Below, in pieces: positions 31,449 to 40,980 of a stretch of DNA of 64,000 nucleotides (position 1 is the stretch's first letter; every line of letters begins with the position of its first letter). A program made the translations under genes and the position numbers. Source of the stretch: Kosakonia pseudosacchari (GTDB taxonomy: Bacteria > Pseudomonadota > Gammaproteobacteria > Enterobacterales > Enterobacteriaceae); assembly GCF_900184035.1 (NCBI RefSeq), contig NZ_FXWP01000013.1, positions 310,001-374,000 of the forward strand. The letters are read 5' to 3'. Below the pieces are notes generated by a model. The model searched no databases. It saw only the letters and a program-made list of their open reading frames with translations, and had not been told where the DNA came from.

Positions 31449-31520
31449 ATTTAACATCCTGCGATGGTGTTAAACGTGAAGGATAACGTTGCGTCAGCAG
31501 CATTCGGCTAAAAGCGAGCC

Positions 31521-31538
31521 ATCCAGCACGATCAACCA
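31521..31538 (+). repeat. Degenerate tRNA-Lys tail copy
   Basis: ATCCAGCACGATCAACCA differs from the tRNA-Lys 3' end at three positions. It is preceded by the same spacer repeat (TTTAACATCC ... GTGAAGGATAACGTTGCG) that precedes the copy at 31250. Confidence 0.7.
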
Positions 31539-31584
31539 CTTAATGTGGTCACAATAAAATTATCTTCGAAGTCGCTACCCGTAT

Positions 31585-31660
31585 GGGTCGTTAGCTCAGT
31601 TGGTAGAGCAGTTGACTTTTAATCAATTGGTCGCAGGTTCGAATCCTGCACGACCCACCA
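31585..31660 (+). tRNA. tRNA-Lys (anticodon TTT), third copy
   Basis: The 76-base sequence is identical to the other tRNA-Lys genes here, including CCA. The 136-bp spacer before it contains the degenerate tail repeat. Confidence 0.97.
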
Positions 31661-31709
31661 ATTTAACATCACATTGGCGCCGGTTAACTTCGAAGTACAA
31701 TCCTGAAAG

Positions 31710-31785
31710 GGGTCGTTAGCTCAGTTGGTAGAGCAGTTGACTTTTAATCAATTGGTCGCAGGTTCGAATCCTGCACGACCCACCA
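31710..31785 (+). tRNA. tRNA-Lys (anticodon TTT), fourth copy
   Basis: The 76-base sequence is identical to the other copies. It is the last full tRNA of the array and is followed by a terminator six bases later. Confidence 0.97.
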
Positions 31786-31790
31786 ATGTA

Positions 31791-31816
31791 AAAAAGCGCC
31801 CTAAAGGCGCTTTTTT
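31791..31816 (+). terminator. Terminator of the tRNA array
   Basis: The stem AGCGCC-CTAAA-GGCGCT has A residues before it and a T-run after it. Confidence 0.9.
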
Positions 31817-31923
31817 GCTATCTGCCCTATTTAAAGATTCGAACCTGCAGCAGGTTCGGGTCGAACGCAGTGAGACAACGGAGCCGCTTGCGGCGACGGC
31901 CCGAAGGGTGAGCGAAGCGAGTC

Positions 31924-31973
31924 ATCCTGCACGACCCACCAATGTAAAAATGGCGCTGGCGGCGCTTTTTTGC
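31924..31973 (+). repeat. Second tRNA-Lys tail copy followed by a decayed copy of the array terminator
   Basis: The exact 18-base tail (31924-31941) is followed by AATGTAAAAA and GGCGGCGCTTTTTTGC, paralleling the sequence after the last tRNA-Lys, but the left stem arm has changed. This looks like a duplication of the array end with loss of the tRNA body. The interval 31817-31923 shows short GC-rich inverted repeats and no gene. Confidence 0.75.
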
Positions 31974-32027
31974 TTTCTGCTATTCCACACAAATTCCCCA
32001 CGACATTTTTTGTCCAATCAGCTATCT

Positions 32028-32045
32028 TGTTTAGTATATAAAACA
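32028..32045 (+). promoter_or_regulatory. NadR operator upstream of nadA
   Basis: TGTTTAGTATATAAAACA matches the NadR consensus TGTTTA-N6-TAAACA with one mismatch. It lies about 75 bases before nadA. NadR represses NAD synthesis genes when NAD is plentiful. Confidence 0.8.
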
Positions 32046-32118
32046 CCAGTGCGCTAATGACGTCACGCATTTGCGTTGTTCTGGTAATTAAGTTAAGCAA
32101 GCAAAACGAGTAAGCATG

Positions 32119-33162
32119 ATGAGCGTAATGTTTGATCCTGAAACCGCAATCTATCCGTTCCCGCCCAAACCCACACCGCTAAACCTGCATGAGAAGCAGT
32201 TTTACCGCGAGAAAATCAAGCGCTTGCTCAAAGAGCGAGATGCGGTGATGGTTGCGCACTACTATACCGACCCGGAAATTCAGCAACTGGCGGAAGAGAC
32301 GGGCGGTTGTATCTCTGATTCGCTGGAGATGGCGCGTTTTGGTGCCAGACATTCCGCCTCAACGCTGCTGGTAGCAGGCGTACGTTTTATGGGGGAAACG
32401 GCCAAAATCCTCAGCCCGGAAAAAACCATCCTGATGCCGACATTGCATGCGGAATGCTCGCTTGATCTCGGTTGCCCGATCGAGGAGTTCAGCGCCTTTT
32501 GTGACGCGCACCCGGATCGCACCGTGGTGGTTTACGCCAATACTTCTGCGGCCGTGAAAGCGCGTGCCGACTGGGTTGTGACCTCAAGCATCGCGGTAGA
32601 GTTAATTGAGCATCTCGACAGCCTTGGCGAGAAAATTATCTGGGCGCCGGATCGCCATCTCGGTAACTATGTACAAAAACAGACCGGCGCGGATGTGCTG
32701 TGCTGGCAGGGCGCGTGCATCGTGCATGATGAATTCAAAACGCAGGCGCTGACGCGCATGAAAGCGCTCTATCCTGATGCTGCCATCCTGGTGCATCCTG
32801 AATCGCCGCAGTCAGTCGTGAATCTGGCCGATGCTGTCGGCTCAACCAGCCAGCTTATCGCAGCCGCAAAAACACTGCCGAATAAGCAACTTATCGTCGC
32901 GACCGACCGCGGTATCTTTTATAAAATGCAGCAGGCCGTGCCGGAAAAAGAGTTGCTGGAAGCGCCTACCGCAGGTGAGGGAGCAACGTGCCGCAGCTGC
33001 GCGCACTGCCCTTGGATGGCGATGAACGGTCTGAAAGCGATCGCTGACAGCCTGGAAAACGGTGGCTCGGAGCATGAAATCCACGTTGATGCCGCGCTGC
33101 GTGAAGGCGCACTGCTGCCGCTTAACCGTATGCTCGATTTTGCGGCTACACTACGTTCTTAG
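32119..33162 (+). CDS. nadA: Quinolinate synthase A
   Basis: The 347-residue [4Fe-4S] enzyme condenses iminoaspartate with dihydroxyacetone phosphate to quinolinate for NAD synthesis. The three cluster cysteines lie in [12 protein letters not shown] near 113, CWQGACIV near 200 and the CRSCAHCPW region near 297. Tandem ATGs occur at 32116 and 32119; the second gives MSVMFDP as in E. coli. A NadR box precedes it and pnuC follows. Confidence 0.97.
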   Translation: MSVMFDPETAIYPFPPKPTPLNLHEKQFYREKIKRLLKERDAVMVAHYYTDPEIQQLAEETGGCISDSLEMARFGARHSASTLLVAGVRFMGETAKILSPEKTILMPTLHAECSLDLGCPIEEFSAFCDAHPDRTVVVYANTSAAVKARADWVVTSSIAVELIEHLDSLGEKIIWAPDRHLGNYVQKQTGADVLCWQGACIVHDEFKTQALTRMKALYPDAAILVHPESPQSVVNLADAVGSTSQLIAAAKTLPNKQLIVATDRGIFYKMQQAVPEKELLEAPTAGEGATCRSCAHCPWMAMNGLKAIADSLENGGSEHEIHVDAALREGALLPLNRMLDFAATLRS

Positions 33163-33200
33163 TGAATAATCAATGCGTAGCAATACGCTGTGGGGAAAGA

Positions 33201-33920
33201 ATGGATTTTTTTAGTACACAGAACATCCTGGTGCATATCCCGATTGGCACCGGTGGGTACGATCTTTCATGGATTGAAGCCACAGGCACACTGGCAGGCT
33301 TATTGTGCATCTGGCTCGCCAGCCTTGAGAAGATCAGTAATTATGCGTTTGGTCTGATCAACGTGACGCTGTTTGCGATTATTTTCTTCCAGATCCAACT
33401 GTATGCCAGCTTATTGCTGCAGCTGTTTTTCTTTGCCGCCAACATTTACGGCTGGTATGCCTGGTCGCGGCAAACCTCGCAGAATGAAGCCGAATTACAA
33501 ATCCGCTGGTTGCCGTTACCCAAAGCGATGAGCTGGCTGGCGGTATGTGTGGTCGCGATTGGCTTGATGACCTTCTTTATCGATCCGGTCTTTGCCTTTC
33601 TGACGAAAATCGCCGTTGCCGTCATGCAAGCGTTGGGGCTGAACGTGGTCATGCCGCAGTTACAGCCTGATGCGTTCCCGTTCTGGGACTCCAGCATGAT
33701 GGTGCTCTCCATCGTGGCGATGATCCTGATGACGCGCAAATATGTTGAGAACTGGTTACTGTGGGTGGTGATTAACGTGATAAGTGTGGCGATCTTCGCA
33801 CTGCAGGGCGTCTGGGCGATGTCGCTGGAGTATCTGATCCTGACCTTTATCGCGCTTAACGGCAGCAGGATGTGGATTAACAGCGCGCGTGAGCGGGGCT
33901 CTCACGCGCTTTCGCATTAA
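33201..33920 (+). CDS. pnuC: PnuC, nicotinamide riboside transporter
   Basis: The 239-residue membrane protein has about seven helices and the family blocks [21 protein letters not shown] and [12 protein letters not shown]. It takes up nicotinamide riboside by facilitated diffusion, with trapping by NadR kinase. I chose the ATG at 33201 ([16 protein letters not shown]) to match E. coli in length; the upstream in-frame extension begins on the nadA stop. Co-transcription with nadA joins synthesis and salvage under NadR. It overlaps zitB tail to tail by 4 bases. Confidence 0.96.
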   Translation: MDFFSTQNILVHIPIGTGGYDLSWIEATGTLAGLLCIWLASLEKISNYAFGLINVTLFAIIFFQIQLYASLLLQLFFFAANIYGWYAWSRQTSQNEAELQIRWLPLPKAMSWLAVCVVAIGLMTFFIDPVFAFLTKIAVAVMQALGLNVVMPQLQPDAFPFWDSSMMVLSIVAMILMTRKYVENWLLWVVINVISVAIFALQGVWAMSLEYLILTFIALNGSRMWINSARERGSHALSH

Positions 33921-34849
33921 TGCGAGTGTGAATGGTGGTGGTCAGGCTGTGTCTCACCCAGATGGCAGTCTGGCCCGCTACAGGGCTGGTATTCCATCTG
34001 CACCGTCGCATGCTCAATTTCGTAATGATGTGCTAAAAAGTGGTGGATCTCACTCAGCAGCTTGTCATGGTCGCGCGGTGGGATCACCTGCACATGCAGC
34101 GTCATAAGCGGTTTTTCGCCGACCAGCCAGACATGCACATGGTGAACATCACGCACCTCCGGGATAGCGCGTCGCAGATGTCGCTGCAACGCGCCAATAT
34201 CCATCGAGCCCGGCGCCCCCTCCAGCAGCTCGTTAATGCTCTCTTTCATTAGCCGCCAGGCGCTACGTAATACCAGCGCGGAAACCAGCACCGAGAGTAT
34301 CGGGTCAATTGGGGTCCAGCCGGTGAACAAAATCACCAGCGCCGCAGCGATGGCACCCACAGAACCGAGTAAGTCACCCAGCACATGCAACGCGGCGGCG
34401 CGGACATTTAGGTTCTTCTCTTCACTACCCCGATGCAGTAACCAGAAGGCCAGCACGTTAGCCACAAGCCCGGCTATCGCAATCAGCATCATGGTGAAGC
34501 CTGCAACGGGCTGCGGATGGGTGAAACGCTGAATCGCTTCCCAGACAATCCACACGGTAATCAGCACCAGCGCCAGTGCATTGATAAATGCTGCAAGCGT
34601 AGTCAGACGCAGCCAGCCAAACGTCCGGCGAGCGCTGGGCGGCTGGCGGGCAAAATAGACCGCTAATAACGCGAAAAGCAGCGCGGCGGCGTCTGTCAGC
34701 ATATGGCCGGCATCGGCAAGCAGCGCCAGAGAGCCGGAAACCAGGCCGCCGACCACTTCGATGACCATAAAAACGGCGGTAACAATAAACGCCAGCAGCA
34801 GGCGGCGGGCGTTGGCATCTGCGGGAGTGTGCGAGTGTGAATGCGCCAT
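33917..34849 (-). CDS. zitB: ZitB, zinc efflux cation-diffusion facilitator
   Basis: The 310-residue CDF protein has six helices; [13 protein letters not shown] (helix 2) and HVLGDLLGS (helix 5) give the His/Asp Zn2+ site. His-rich segments occur at both ends ([11 protein letters not shown] and HHHSHSH). It exchanges cytosolic Zn2+ for H+. It is monocistronic, convergent with pnuC and separated from ybgS by 127 bp. Confidence 0.95.
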   Translation of the reverse strand: MAHSHSHTPADANARRLLLAFIVTAVFMVIEVVGGLVSGSLALLADAGHMLTDAAALLFALLAVYFARQPPSARRTFGWLRLTTLAAFINALALVLITVWIVWEAIQRFTHPQPVAGFTMMLIAIAGLVANVLAFWLLHRGSEEKNLNVRAAALHVLGDLLGSVGAIAAALVILFTGWTPIDPILSVLVSALVLRSAWRLMKESINELLEGAPGSMDIGALQRHLRRAIPEVRDVHHVHVWLVGEKPLMTLHVQVIPPRDHDKLLSEIHHFLAHHYEIEHATVQMEYQPCSGPDCHLGETQPDHHHSHSH

Positions 34850-34926
34850 AGGCGGGTCGTTCCTTGTAATTATTTTAACGCCTTACATCATTACAGATTT
34901 TTCAGTTTGCGGGGGAGTTCGGAGAG

Positions 34927-34954
34927 AAAAAAGTAAGGAGAGCCGAAGCTCTCC
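34927..34954 (-). terminator. Terminator of ybgS
   Basis: Read on the minus strand, GGAGAGC-TTCG-GCTCTCC (a stable UUCG tetraloop) is followed by TTACTTTTTT. It lies just after the ybgS stop. Confidence 0.85.
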
Positions 34955-34976
34955 CTGATGGTTAATGCACCGGATT

Positions 34977-35351
34977 TTACTGGGTTGTGCCATCGGTTTT
35001 CTTATCGACGCTATGGTTGTTACCGCTTTCGGTTTCAACCTTTTTGTTCACATCCGGGCAGCGACCGTCTTTACACATGGTGTTTTTATGCACCTCATCT
35101 TTGCTCATATGCTTTGAGCTGTGCTGAGTGGTCGAGTTGGTATTCATGCTGCCGCTGTTGATCTGGCTGTTATCCACATTGTTTGGCGCAACATTCTGTT
35201 TTGCGTCCGGTGCCGGCTGGCCAGCCGCTGCTGCGGCATTGGCATCACCGTTACTGTCGTTGGAAGATGCTGTGTCGGCCGCGTAGGCTGCGCCACCTGC
35301 GAAAGTCAGCGTCGTCGTCAGTAAAAGTGTCGCTAATTTATTCATTTTCAT
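34977..35351 (-). CDS. ybgS: YbgS, small secreted hydrophilic protein
   Basis: The 124-residue protein has a signal peptide of about 25 residues ending AAYAA. A polar, Asn/Ser/Asp-rich mature chain contains APNNVDN and a conserved C-terminal block, [21 protein letters not shown], with two cysteines likely to form a disulfide in the periplasm. It matches E. coli YbgS, whose function is unknown. An ATG three bases upstream (35354) is also possible. Its upstream region lies against the aroG promoter. Confidence 0.92.
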   Translation of the reverse strand: MKMNKLATLLLTTTLTFAGGAAYAADTASSNDSNGDANAAAAAGQPAPDAKQNVAPNNVDNSQINSGSMNTNSTTQHSSKHMSKDEVHKNTMCKDGRCPDVNKKVETESGNNHSVDKKTDGTTQ

Positions 35352-35581
35352 CATGATGCTCCTGTTCCGGTCGTTTTCACCGCCGCCGGGGCCGGTAAAA
35401 GCAGCGCGAACGAATTATCACGCTCAGTGGTTAAAGATACCATTCATGTGCGATATGGCAGCATGGAATAGCGATAAAATGAAAAATAGAAGTGTTAACA
35501 GTTAAAAAGTGTAGCGCTGATATCTCCACTCGCTACTTTTTAACGCGATTTGGCCGCATTCCAGGAATTATCCGGCCGAAG

Positions 35582-35599
35582 TGTAAAATCGCGTTTACA
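35582..35599 (+). promoter_or_regulatory. TyrR box upstream of aroG
   Basis: TGTAAAATCGCGTTTACA is a perfect TGTAAA-N6-TTTACA strong TyrR box, 70 bases before the aroG ATG. It implies phenylalanine-dependent TyrR repression as in E. coli. Confidence 0.92.
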
Positions 35600-35669
35600 C
35601 TTTGCCGCCGACGAGATAGATTGGAAAGATTGCATTCATCAAAAAAAGTATGGCCAGACTGGAACGAAC

Positions 35670-36722
35670 ATGAATTATCAGAACGACGATTTACGTATTA
35701 AAGAGATCAACGAGTTATTACCTCCTGTAGCACTCCTTGAAAAATTCCCCGCCACTGAAACCGCCGCCAACACGGTATCTCATGCCCGCAAAGCGATTCA
35801 TAAGATCCTGCGCGGAAATGATGATCGCTTGCTGGTGGTTATCGGACCGTGTTCGATTCACGATCCTGCGGCGGCGAAAGAGTACGCTTCGCGTCTGCTG
35901 GCTTTGCGTGAAGCGTTAAAAGACGATCTGGAAATCGTTATGCGCGTTTACTTCGAAAAACCGCGTACCACCGTGGGCTGGAAAGGGCTGATTAACGATC
36001 CGCATATGGATAACAGCTTCCAGATTAACGATGGTTTACGTATTGCGCGTAAGTTGCTGCTGGAAATCAACGACAGCGGTTTACCGGCGGCGGGAGAGTT
36101 CCTTGATATGATCACCCCGCAATATATGGCCGATTTGATGAGCTGGGGCGCGATTGGCGCGCGCACAACGGAATCGCAGGTGCATCGTGAGCTGGCTTCC
36201 GGTCTCTCCTGCCCGGTGGGATTCAAAAATGGCACCGATGGCACCATCAAAGTCGCGATTGACGCCATTAATGCCGCAGGCGCGCCGCACTGCTTCTTGT
36301 CCGTCACCAAATGGGGTCACTCCGCCATTGTGAACACCGCCGGTAACGGTGATTGCCATATTATCCTGCGCGGCGGTAAAGAGCCGAACTACAGCGCGAA
36401 ACATGTCGCGGAAGTAAAAGTGGGTCTGCAGAAAGCTGGCCTGGAGCCGCAGGTGATGATCGACTTCAGCCATGCCAATTCCAGCAAACAGTTCAAGAAA
36501 CAGATGGAAGTGGGTGCGGATGTGTGTCAGCAGATCGCCGGGGGTGAAAAAGCCATTATCGGTGTGATGATTGAAAGCCATCTGGTGGAAGGTAATCAGA
36601 GCCTCGAGAGCGGTGAACCGCTGGTGTACGGTAAAAGCGTTACCGACGCCTGCATCGGCTGGGATGACACTGAAACGCTTTTGCGCCAGCTTGCGGCGGC
36701 AGTGAAAGCGCGACGCAGTTAA
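35670..36722 (+). CDS. aroG: DAHP synthase, phenylalanine-sensitive isozyme
   Basis: The 350-residue enzyme makes 3-deoxy-D-arabino-heptulosonate 7-phosphate from phosphoenolpyruvate and erythrose 4-phosphate, the entry to the shikimate pathway. Markers are VVIGPCSIHDP (metal-binding Cys61), YFEKPRTTVGWKGLINDPHMD, AIGARTTESQ and MIDFSHANSSKQ. MNYQNDDLRIKEI is the AroG N-terminus, so I start at 35670 although the frame stays open upstream through the promoter. The TyrR box and sequence separate it from AroF and AroH. Confidence 0.97.
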   Translation: MNYQNDDLRIKEINELLPPVALLEKFPATETAANTVSHARKAIHKILRGNDDRLLVVIGPCSIHDPAAAKEYASRLLALREALKDDLEIVMRVYFEKPRTTVGWKGLINDPHMDNSFQINDGLRIARKLLLEINDSGLPAAGEFLDMITPQYMADLMSWGAIGARTTESQVHRELASGLSCPVGFKNGTDGTIKVAIDAINAAGAPHCFLSVTKWGHSAIVNTAGNGDCHIILRGGKEPNYSAKHVAEVKVGLQKAGLEPQVMIDFSHANSSKQFKKQMEVGADVCQQIAGGEKAIIGVMIESHLVEGNQSLESGEPLVYGKSVTDACIGWDDTETLLRQLAAAVKARRS

Positions 36723-36735
36723 CGGTTGTACAAAT

Positions 36736-36767
36736 AAAAAAGCGTGGACTGCTCCACGCTTTTTTTA
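36736..36767. terminator. Bidirectional terminator between aroG and gpmA
   Basis: The stem AGCGTGGA-CTGC-TCCACGCT (36741-36760) is flanked by five A on the left and seven T on the right, serving both convergent genes. Confidence 0.93.
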
Positions 36768-36778
36768 TGGGCGAAAAC

Positions 36779-37531
36779 TTACTTCGCTTTACCCTGGTTT
36801 GCTACCGCAGCAGCTTTCGCGGCGATCTCGTCCGCGTTACCCAGATAGTAATGTTTCAGCGGTTTGAAGTTTTCGTCGAACTCATATACCAGCGGTACGC
36901 CAGTCGGGATGTTCAGTTCAAGGATCTCTTCTTCGCTCATGTTATCGAGGTATTTCACCAGCGCGCGCAGGGAGTTACCGTGCGCGGCGATGATCACGCG
37001 CTCACCGCTTTTCAGGCGCGGCAGAATGGTGTCGTTCCAGTAAGGAATGACGCGATCGATGGTCAGCGCCAGGCTTTCGGTCTGCGGCAGCTCGGCATCG
37101 GTCAGTTTTGCGTAACGCGGATCGTGGCCCGGGTAACGTTCGTCATCTTTGGTCAGCGCCGGCGGTGTAACAGCAAAGCCGCGACGCCACTGTTTAACCT
37201 GCTCGTCACCGTATTTTTCTGCGGTTTCAGCTTTGTTCAGACCCTGCAACGCACCGTAGTGACGTTCGTTGAGTTTCCAGCTTTTTTCTACCGGCAACCA
37301 CGCCTGATCCAGCTCGTCCAGCACGTTCCACAGCGTATGGATGGCACGTTTCAGCACAGAGGTATAAGCAAAATCGAAGGTGTAGCCTTCCTCTTTCAGC
37401 AGTTTGCCTGCCGCTTTTGCTTCGCCAACGCCTTTTTCGGACAGATCAACATCGTACCAACCGGTGAAGCGGTTTTCGTTGTTCCACTGGCTTTCGCCAT
37501 GACGAACCAGAACCAGCTTAGTAACAGCCAT
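36779..37531 (-). CDS. gpmA: 2,3-bisphosphoglycerate-dependent phosphoglycerate mutase
   Basis: The 250-residue glycolytic enzyme interconverts 3- and 2-phosphoglycerate through a phosphohistidine. [12 protein letters not shown] carries His11 of the RHG motif, and [13 protein letters not shown] carries the second catalytic His. The ATG at 37531 gives [14 protein letters not shown] as in E. coli; an open upstream extension covers the promoter. A Fur box lies about 30 bases before the start. Confidence 0.97.
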   Translation of the reverse strand: MAVTKLVLVRHGESQWNNENRFTGWYDVDLSEKGVGEAKAAGKLLKEEGYTFDFAYTSVLKRAIHTLWNVLDELDQAWLPVEKSWKLNERHYGALQGLNKAETAEKYGDEQVKQWRRGFAVTPPALTKDDERYPGHDPRYAKLTDAELPQTESLALTIDRVIPYWNDTILPRLKSGERVIIAAHGNSLRALVKYLDNMSEEEILELNIPTGVPLVYEFDENFKPLKHYYLGNADEIAAKAAAVANQGKAK

Positions 37532-37559
37532 ACACTTACTCCTGTGAGCCTGATTGAAT

Positions 37560-37578
37560 GATAACAATTCTCATTATA
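37560..37578 (-). promoter_or_regulatory. Fur box upstream of gpmA
   Basis: GATAACAATTCTCATTATA matches 14 of 19 positions of the Fur consensus GATAATGATAATCATTATC. Fur control of gpmA has been reported in E. coli, so iron-dependent regulation is plausible here. Confidence 0.65.
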
Positions 37579-37706
37579 TTGCCGTGAAGGTGCTCCCGGC
37601 AACGGTTACCCATAACCATAGCGAAAATAGCCGCTGAGTGTAAGGTGCTTGTGAATCAGGGGTTATGGTTTTGTCGATAAGTGGCGCATATTTCAGCAAA
37701 ACGGGT

Positions 37707-37731
37707 AAAAAAAGCCCTCCGGAAGGAGGGC
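37707..37731 (-). terminator. Terminator of galETKM
   Basis: On the minus strand GCCCTCC-TTCC-GGAGGGC is followed by seven T residues, directly after the galM stop. Confidence 0.93.
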
Positions 37732-37738
37732 GGGGGGA

Positions 37739-38779
37739 TTACTGCGCAATAAAGTGGTATTCCGTCAGGCTGACATAAACGTCGCCAGGCAGTAAGAAGC
37801 AGTCCGGCTGCGGGAAATCCGGGCGGTTCGGGCTGTCGGGCAAAAACTCGCTCTCCAGCGCCAGACCCTGCCATGCCTGATAAGGTTTGCCGCCGCGCGC
37901 TGGCGTGCCTTCCAGATAATTACCGGAATAGAACTGAAGTGCAGGCGCGCTGGTATATACCGTCATTTGCAGCTGTTTGTCCGCTGACCACAACTGCGCG
38001 GCGGGCTGGCTGACATCGCCTTTTGCCTGCAATAAAAACGCATGGTCGTAACCTTTCACCACGCGCTGGTCTTCTTCAGCCAGAAAATCCTGCGCCACGG
38101 TTTTCGGGGTGCGGAAATCAAAACTGGTCTGCTCAACGTTTTTTAACCCGTCGGTCGGAATGCCCATCTTATCGACCGGCAGATAAGCATCCGCCAGCAG
38201 TTGCAACGTGTGGTTGCGAACATCCGACTGCTCACCATCAAGGTTGAAATAAGCGTGGTTAGTCAGGTTGACCGGGCACGGTTTGTCGGTGGTTGCACGG
38301 TACTCAATGGCGAGCCGGTTATCATCACCGAGGCGGAAATGCGCCCGGGCATGAACGTTTCCAGGGAAGCCCTGGTCGCCATCCGCTGAATTCAGGACAA
38401 AGACCACTTCGTTATCATTTTGCCGTTCTATCAACCAGCGCCGCTTATCGAACCCATCCGGGCCGCCATGCAACTGGTTTTCACCCTGGCTTGGCGTCAA
38501 CGTATAGGTGTGACCATCCAGCGTGAAACGACTTTTGGCGATACGGTTGGCGTAACGGCCTACCGACGCGCCCAGATACGCGGTCTGTTGCAGGTAGTGT
38601 TCCGGTGTGGCGCAGCCCAGCAGCGCTTCACGCACGGAACCATCCTTTAGCGGTACGCGCGCGGATAACAGCGTCGCGCCCCAGTCCATTAATGTCACCA
38701 CCATCCCGGCGCTATTGCGCAGGGTGATCAGACGAAAGGGCAGCCCGTCCGGGGCTGCTGCAGAAGCTTCGTTTAGCAC
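37739..38779 (-). CDS. galM: Galactose mutarotase (aldose 1-epimerase)
   Basis: The 346-residue enzyme interconverts beta- and alpha-D-galactose. The catalytic His regions [13 protein letters not shown] and [12 protein letters not shown] and the Glu region [13 protein letters not shown] are intact. I start at the GTG at 38779, which follows GGGAGCAGGACA and reproduces the E. coli start and length. An in-frame ATG farther upstream would lie deep in galK. It overlaps galK by 7 bases. Confidence 0.95.
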   Translation of the reverse strand: MLNEASAAAPDGLPFRLITLRNSAGMVVTLMDWGATLLSARVPLKDGSVREALLGCATPEHYLQQTAYLGASVGRYANRIAKSRFTLDGHTYTLTPSQGENQLHGGPDGFDKRRWLIERQNDNEVVFVLNSADGDQGFPGNVHARAHFRLGDDNRLAIEYRATTDKPCPVNLTNHAYFNLDGEQSDVRNHTLQLLADAYLPVDKMGIPTDGLKNVEQTSFDFRTPKTVAQDFLAEEDQRVVKGYDHAFLLQAKGDVSQPAAQLWSADKQLQMTVYTSAPALQFYSGNYLEGTPARGGKPYQAWQGLALESEFLPDSPNRPDFPQPDCFLLPGDVYVSLTEYHFIAQ

Positions 38780-39921
38780 TGTCCTGCTCCCTGTGAAGGT
38801 TTGCAAACATAGAAGGTTTCTTTGATACCGGTTTTGGCTTCGTACTGGCTTTCTACTGCCTGTTTCACCGCCGGTACCAGCGTTTCCGGCACCAGTGCGA
38901 CCACGCAGCCGCCGAAGCCGCCGCCGGTCATGCGCGCGCCGCCCTGGTCACCAATGGTCGCTTTGACAATCTCAACCAGCGTATCGATTTGCGGCACAGT
39001 GATTTCAAAATCATCACGCATCGACGCGTGGGATTCTGCCATTAGCACGCCCATGCGTTGCAGATCGCCTTTCTCCAGCGCAGCCGCGGCTTCCACGGTA
39101 CGGGCGTTTTCGGTCAGCACGTGGCGCACGCGTTTGGCGACCAGCGGATCAAGCTCATGGGCCACGGCATTGAACTGATCAATGCTGACATCGCGCAGCG
39201 CTTTTTGCTGGAAGAAGCGCGCACCGGTTTCACACTGCTCGCGGCGCGTGTTGTACTCGCTGCCCACCAGGGTGCGTTTAAAGTTACTGTTAATGATGAT
39301 GATCGCCACGCCTTCCGGCATCGACACCGCTTTGGTGCCAAGCGATCGGCAATCGATCAGCAGCGCGCTGCCTTTTTTGCCCAGCGCCGAGATAAGCTGA
39401 TCCATGATGCCGCAGTTACAGCCGACAAACTGGTTTTCCGCTTCCTGACCATTGAGGGCAATTTGCGCGCCATCCAGCGGCAGATGATAAAGCTGCTGGA
39501 ACACCGTACCGACTGCCACTTCCAGCGAGGCAGACGAACTCAAGCCCGCGCCCTGCGGCACATTACCGCGGATGACCAGATCCGCGCCGCCAAAACTGGC
39601 ATCGCGTTTTTGCAAATGTTTCACCACGCCGCGCACGTAGTTCGACCACTGTTGGCTGTCGTGGGTCACAATTGGCGCATCCAGCGAGAACTCATCGCTC
39701 TGGTTGTCATAATCGGCAGCGATGACCCGAACGATGCGGTCAGTACGCGGTGCGCAACTGATCACCGTCTGGTAATCAATAGCGCACGGCAGAACAAAAC
39801 CATCGTTATAGTCGGTGTGTTCGCCAATCAGGTTCACGCGGCCAGGTGCCTGGATTGTGTGGGTGGCAGGGTAGCCGAATTTTTCAGCAAACAGGGATTG
39901 TGTGTTCTCTTTCAGACTCAT
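38773..39921 (-). CDS. galK: Galactokinase
   Basis: The 382-residue GHMP kinase phosphorylates alpha-D-galactose at C1. [20 protein letters not shown] near 28-47 is the galactokinase signature, [16 protein letters not shown] the ATP loop, and [16 protein letters not shown] the third motif. It starts two bases after the galT stop and shares 7 bases with galM. Confidence 0.98.
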   Translation of the reverse strand: MSLKENTQSLFAEKFGYPATHTIQAPGRVNLIGEHTDYNDGFVLPCAIDYQTVISCAPRTDRIVRVIAADYDNQSDEFSLDAPIVTHDSQQWSNYVRGVVKHLQKRDASFGGADLVIRGNVPQGAGLSSSASLEVAVGTVFQQLYHLPLDGAQIALNGQEAENQFVGCNCGIMDQLISALGKKGSALLIDCRSLGTKAVSMPEGVAIIIINSNFKRTLVGSEYNTRREQCETGARFFQQKALRDVSIDQFNAVAHELDPLVAKRVRHVLTENARTVEAAAALEKGDLQRMGVLMAESHASMRDDFEITVPQIDTLVEIVKATIGDQGGARMTGGGFGGCVVALVPETLVPAVKQAVESQYEAKTGIKETFYVCKPSQGAGQC

Positions 39922-39923
39922 TG

Positions 39924-40970
39924 TTATTCTCCGGATTCGCGAAAATGGATATCACTGACCGCGCGCAGGCGTTCGGCGGCTTGTTCTGCCGTCAGGTCAC
40001 GCTGGGTTTCGGCCAGCATTTCATAGCCGACCATAAATTTACGCACCGTGGCGGAGCGCAGCAGCGGCGGGTAGAAATGTGCGTGCAGTTGCCAGTGATC
40101 ATTCTCTTCGCCGTTAAAAGGTGCGCCGTGCCAGCCCATCGAGTAGGGGAACGAGCACTGGAACAGGTTGTCGTAACGGCTGGTCAGTTTTTTCAATGCC
40201 AGCGCTAAATCGCGGCGCTGTTCATCGCTTAAATCAGTGATGCGCTGCACATGCGCTTTCGGCAGCAGCAAGGTTTCAAACGGCCACGCCGCCCAGTAAG
40301 GAACCACCGCCAGCCAGTGCTCGGTTTCCACCACGGTACGGCTGCCATCGTTAAGCTCGCGCTTTGCGTAGTCCAGCAACATCGGGGAGTGATACCGGGC
40401 GAAATAGTCGCGTTGCAGGCGATCTTCACGATCCACTTCATTCGGCAGGAAACTGTTGGCCCAGACTTGCCCGTGCGGGTGCGGGTTGGAACACCCCATC
40501 GCCGCACCTTTGTTTTCAAATACCTGTACCCAGGGGTACTGCTGGCCCAGCTCAGCAGTTTGCTGTTGCCAGGTTTTTACTACTGATTCCAGCGCATCCA
40601 CGCTCAGTTCCGGCAGCGTTTTGCTGTGATCCGGTGAAAAACAGATAACCCGGCTGGTGCCGCGCGCACTCTGGCTGCGCATTAGCGGATCGTCGCTCAC
40701 CGGCGCGTCCGGCGTGTCGGTCATCAACGCGGCGAAGTCGTTGGTGAACACATAAGTGCTGGTGTAATCAGGGTTTTTATCCCCGGTTACGCGGGTATTG
40801 CCCGGGCAGAGGAAACAGTCCGGATCGTGCGCCGGCAGGGTTTGTTTCGCAGGCGTCTCTTGCGCCCCTTGCCAGGGGCGTTTTGCGCGGTGCGGAGAAA
40901 CCAGGATCCACTGGCCGGTCAGCGGGTTGTAACGGCGATGCGGGTGATCGACCGGATTAAATTGCGTCAT
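39924..40970 (-). CDS. galT: Galactose-1-phosphate uridylyltransferase
   Basis: The 348-residue class I enzyme exchanges UDP-glucose and galactose 1-phosphate. The nucleophile lies in [11 protein letters not shown] (His166 region); CFLCPG carries zinc-binding cysteines. I start at the ATG at 40970 ([15 protein letters not shown]); the open extension upstream is galE tail in another phase. It is ten bases downstream of galE. Confidence 0.98.
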   Translation of the reverse strand: MTQFNPVDHPHRRYNPLTGQWILVSPHRAKRPWQGAQETPAKQTLPAHDPDCFLCPGNTRVTGDKNPDYTSTYVFTNDFAALMTDTPDAPVSDDPLMRSQSARGTSRVICFSPDHSKTLPELSVDALESVVKTWQQQTAELGQQYPWVQVFENKGAAMGCSNPHPHGQVWANSFLPNEVDREDRLQRDYFARYHSPMLLDYAKRELNDGSRTVVETEHWLAVVPYWAAWPFETLLLPKAHVQRITDLSDEQRRDLALALKKLTSRYDNLFQCSFPYSMGWHGAPFNGEENDHWQLHAHFYPPLLRSATVRKFMVGYEMLAETQRDLTAEQAAERLRAVSDIHFRESGE

Positions 40971-40980
40971 TACCACTCCT

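Noticed and set aside
31093-31973. CRISPR-like repeat array
   Set aside because: The regularly spaced repeats are tRNA genes and tRNA tails; repeat and spacer lengths vary widely and no cas gene is present.
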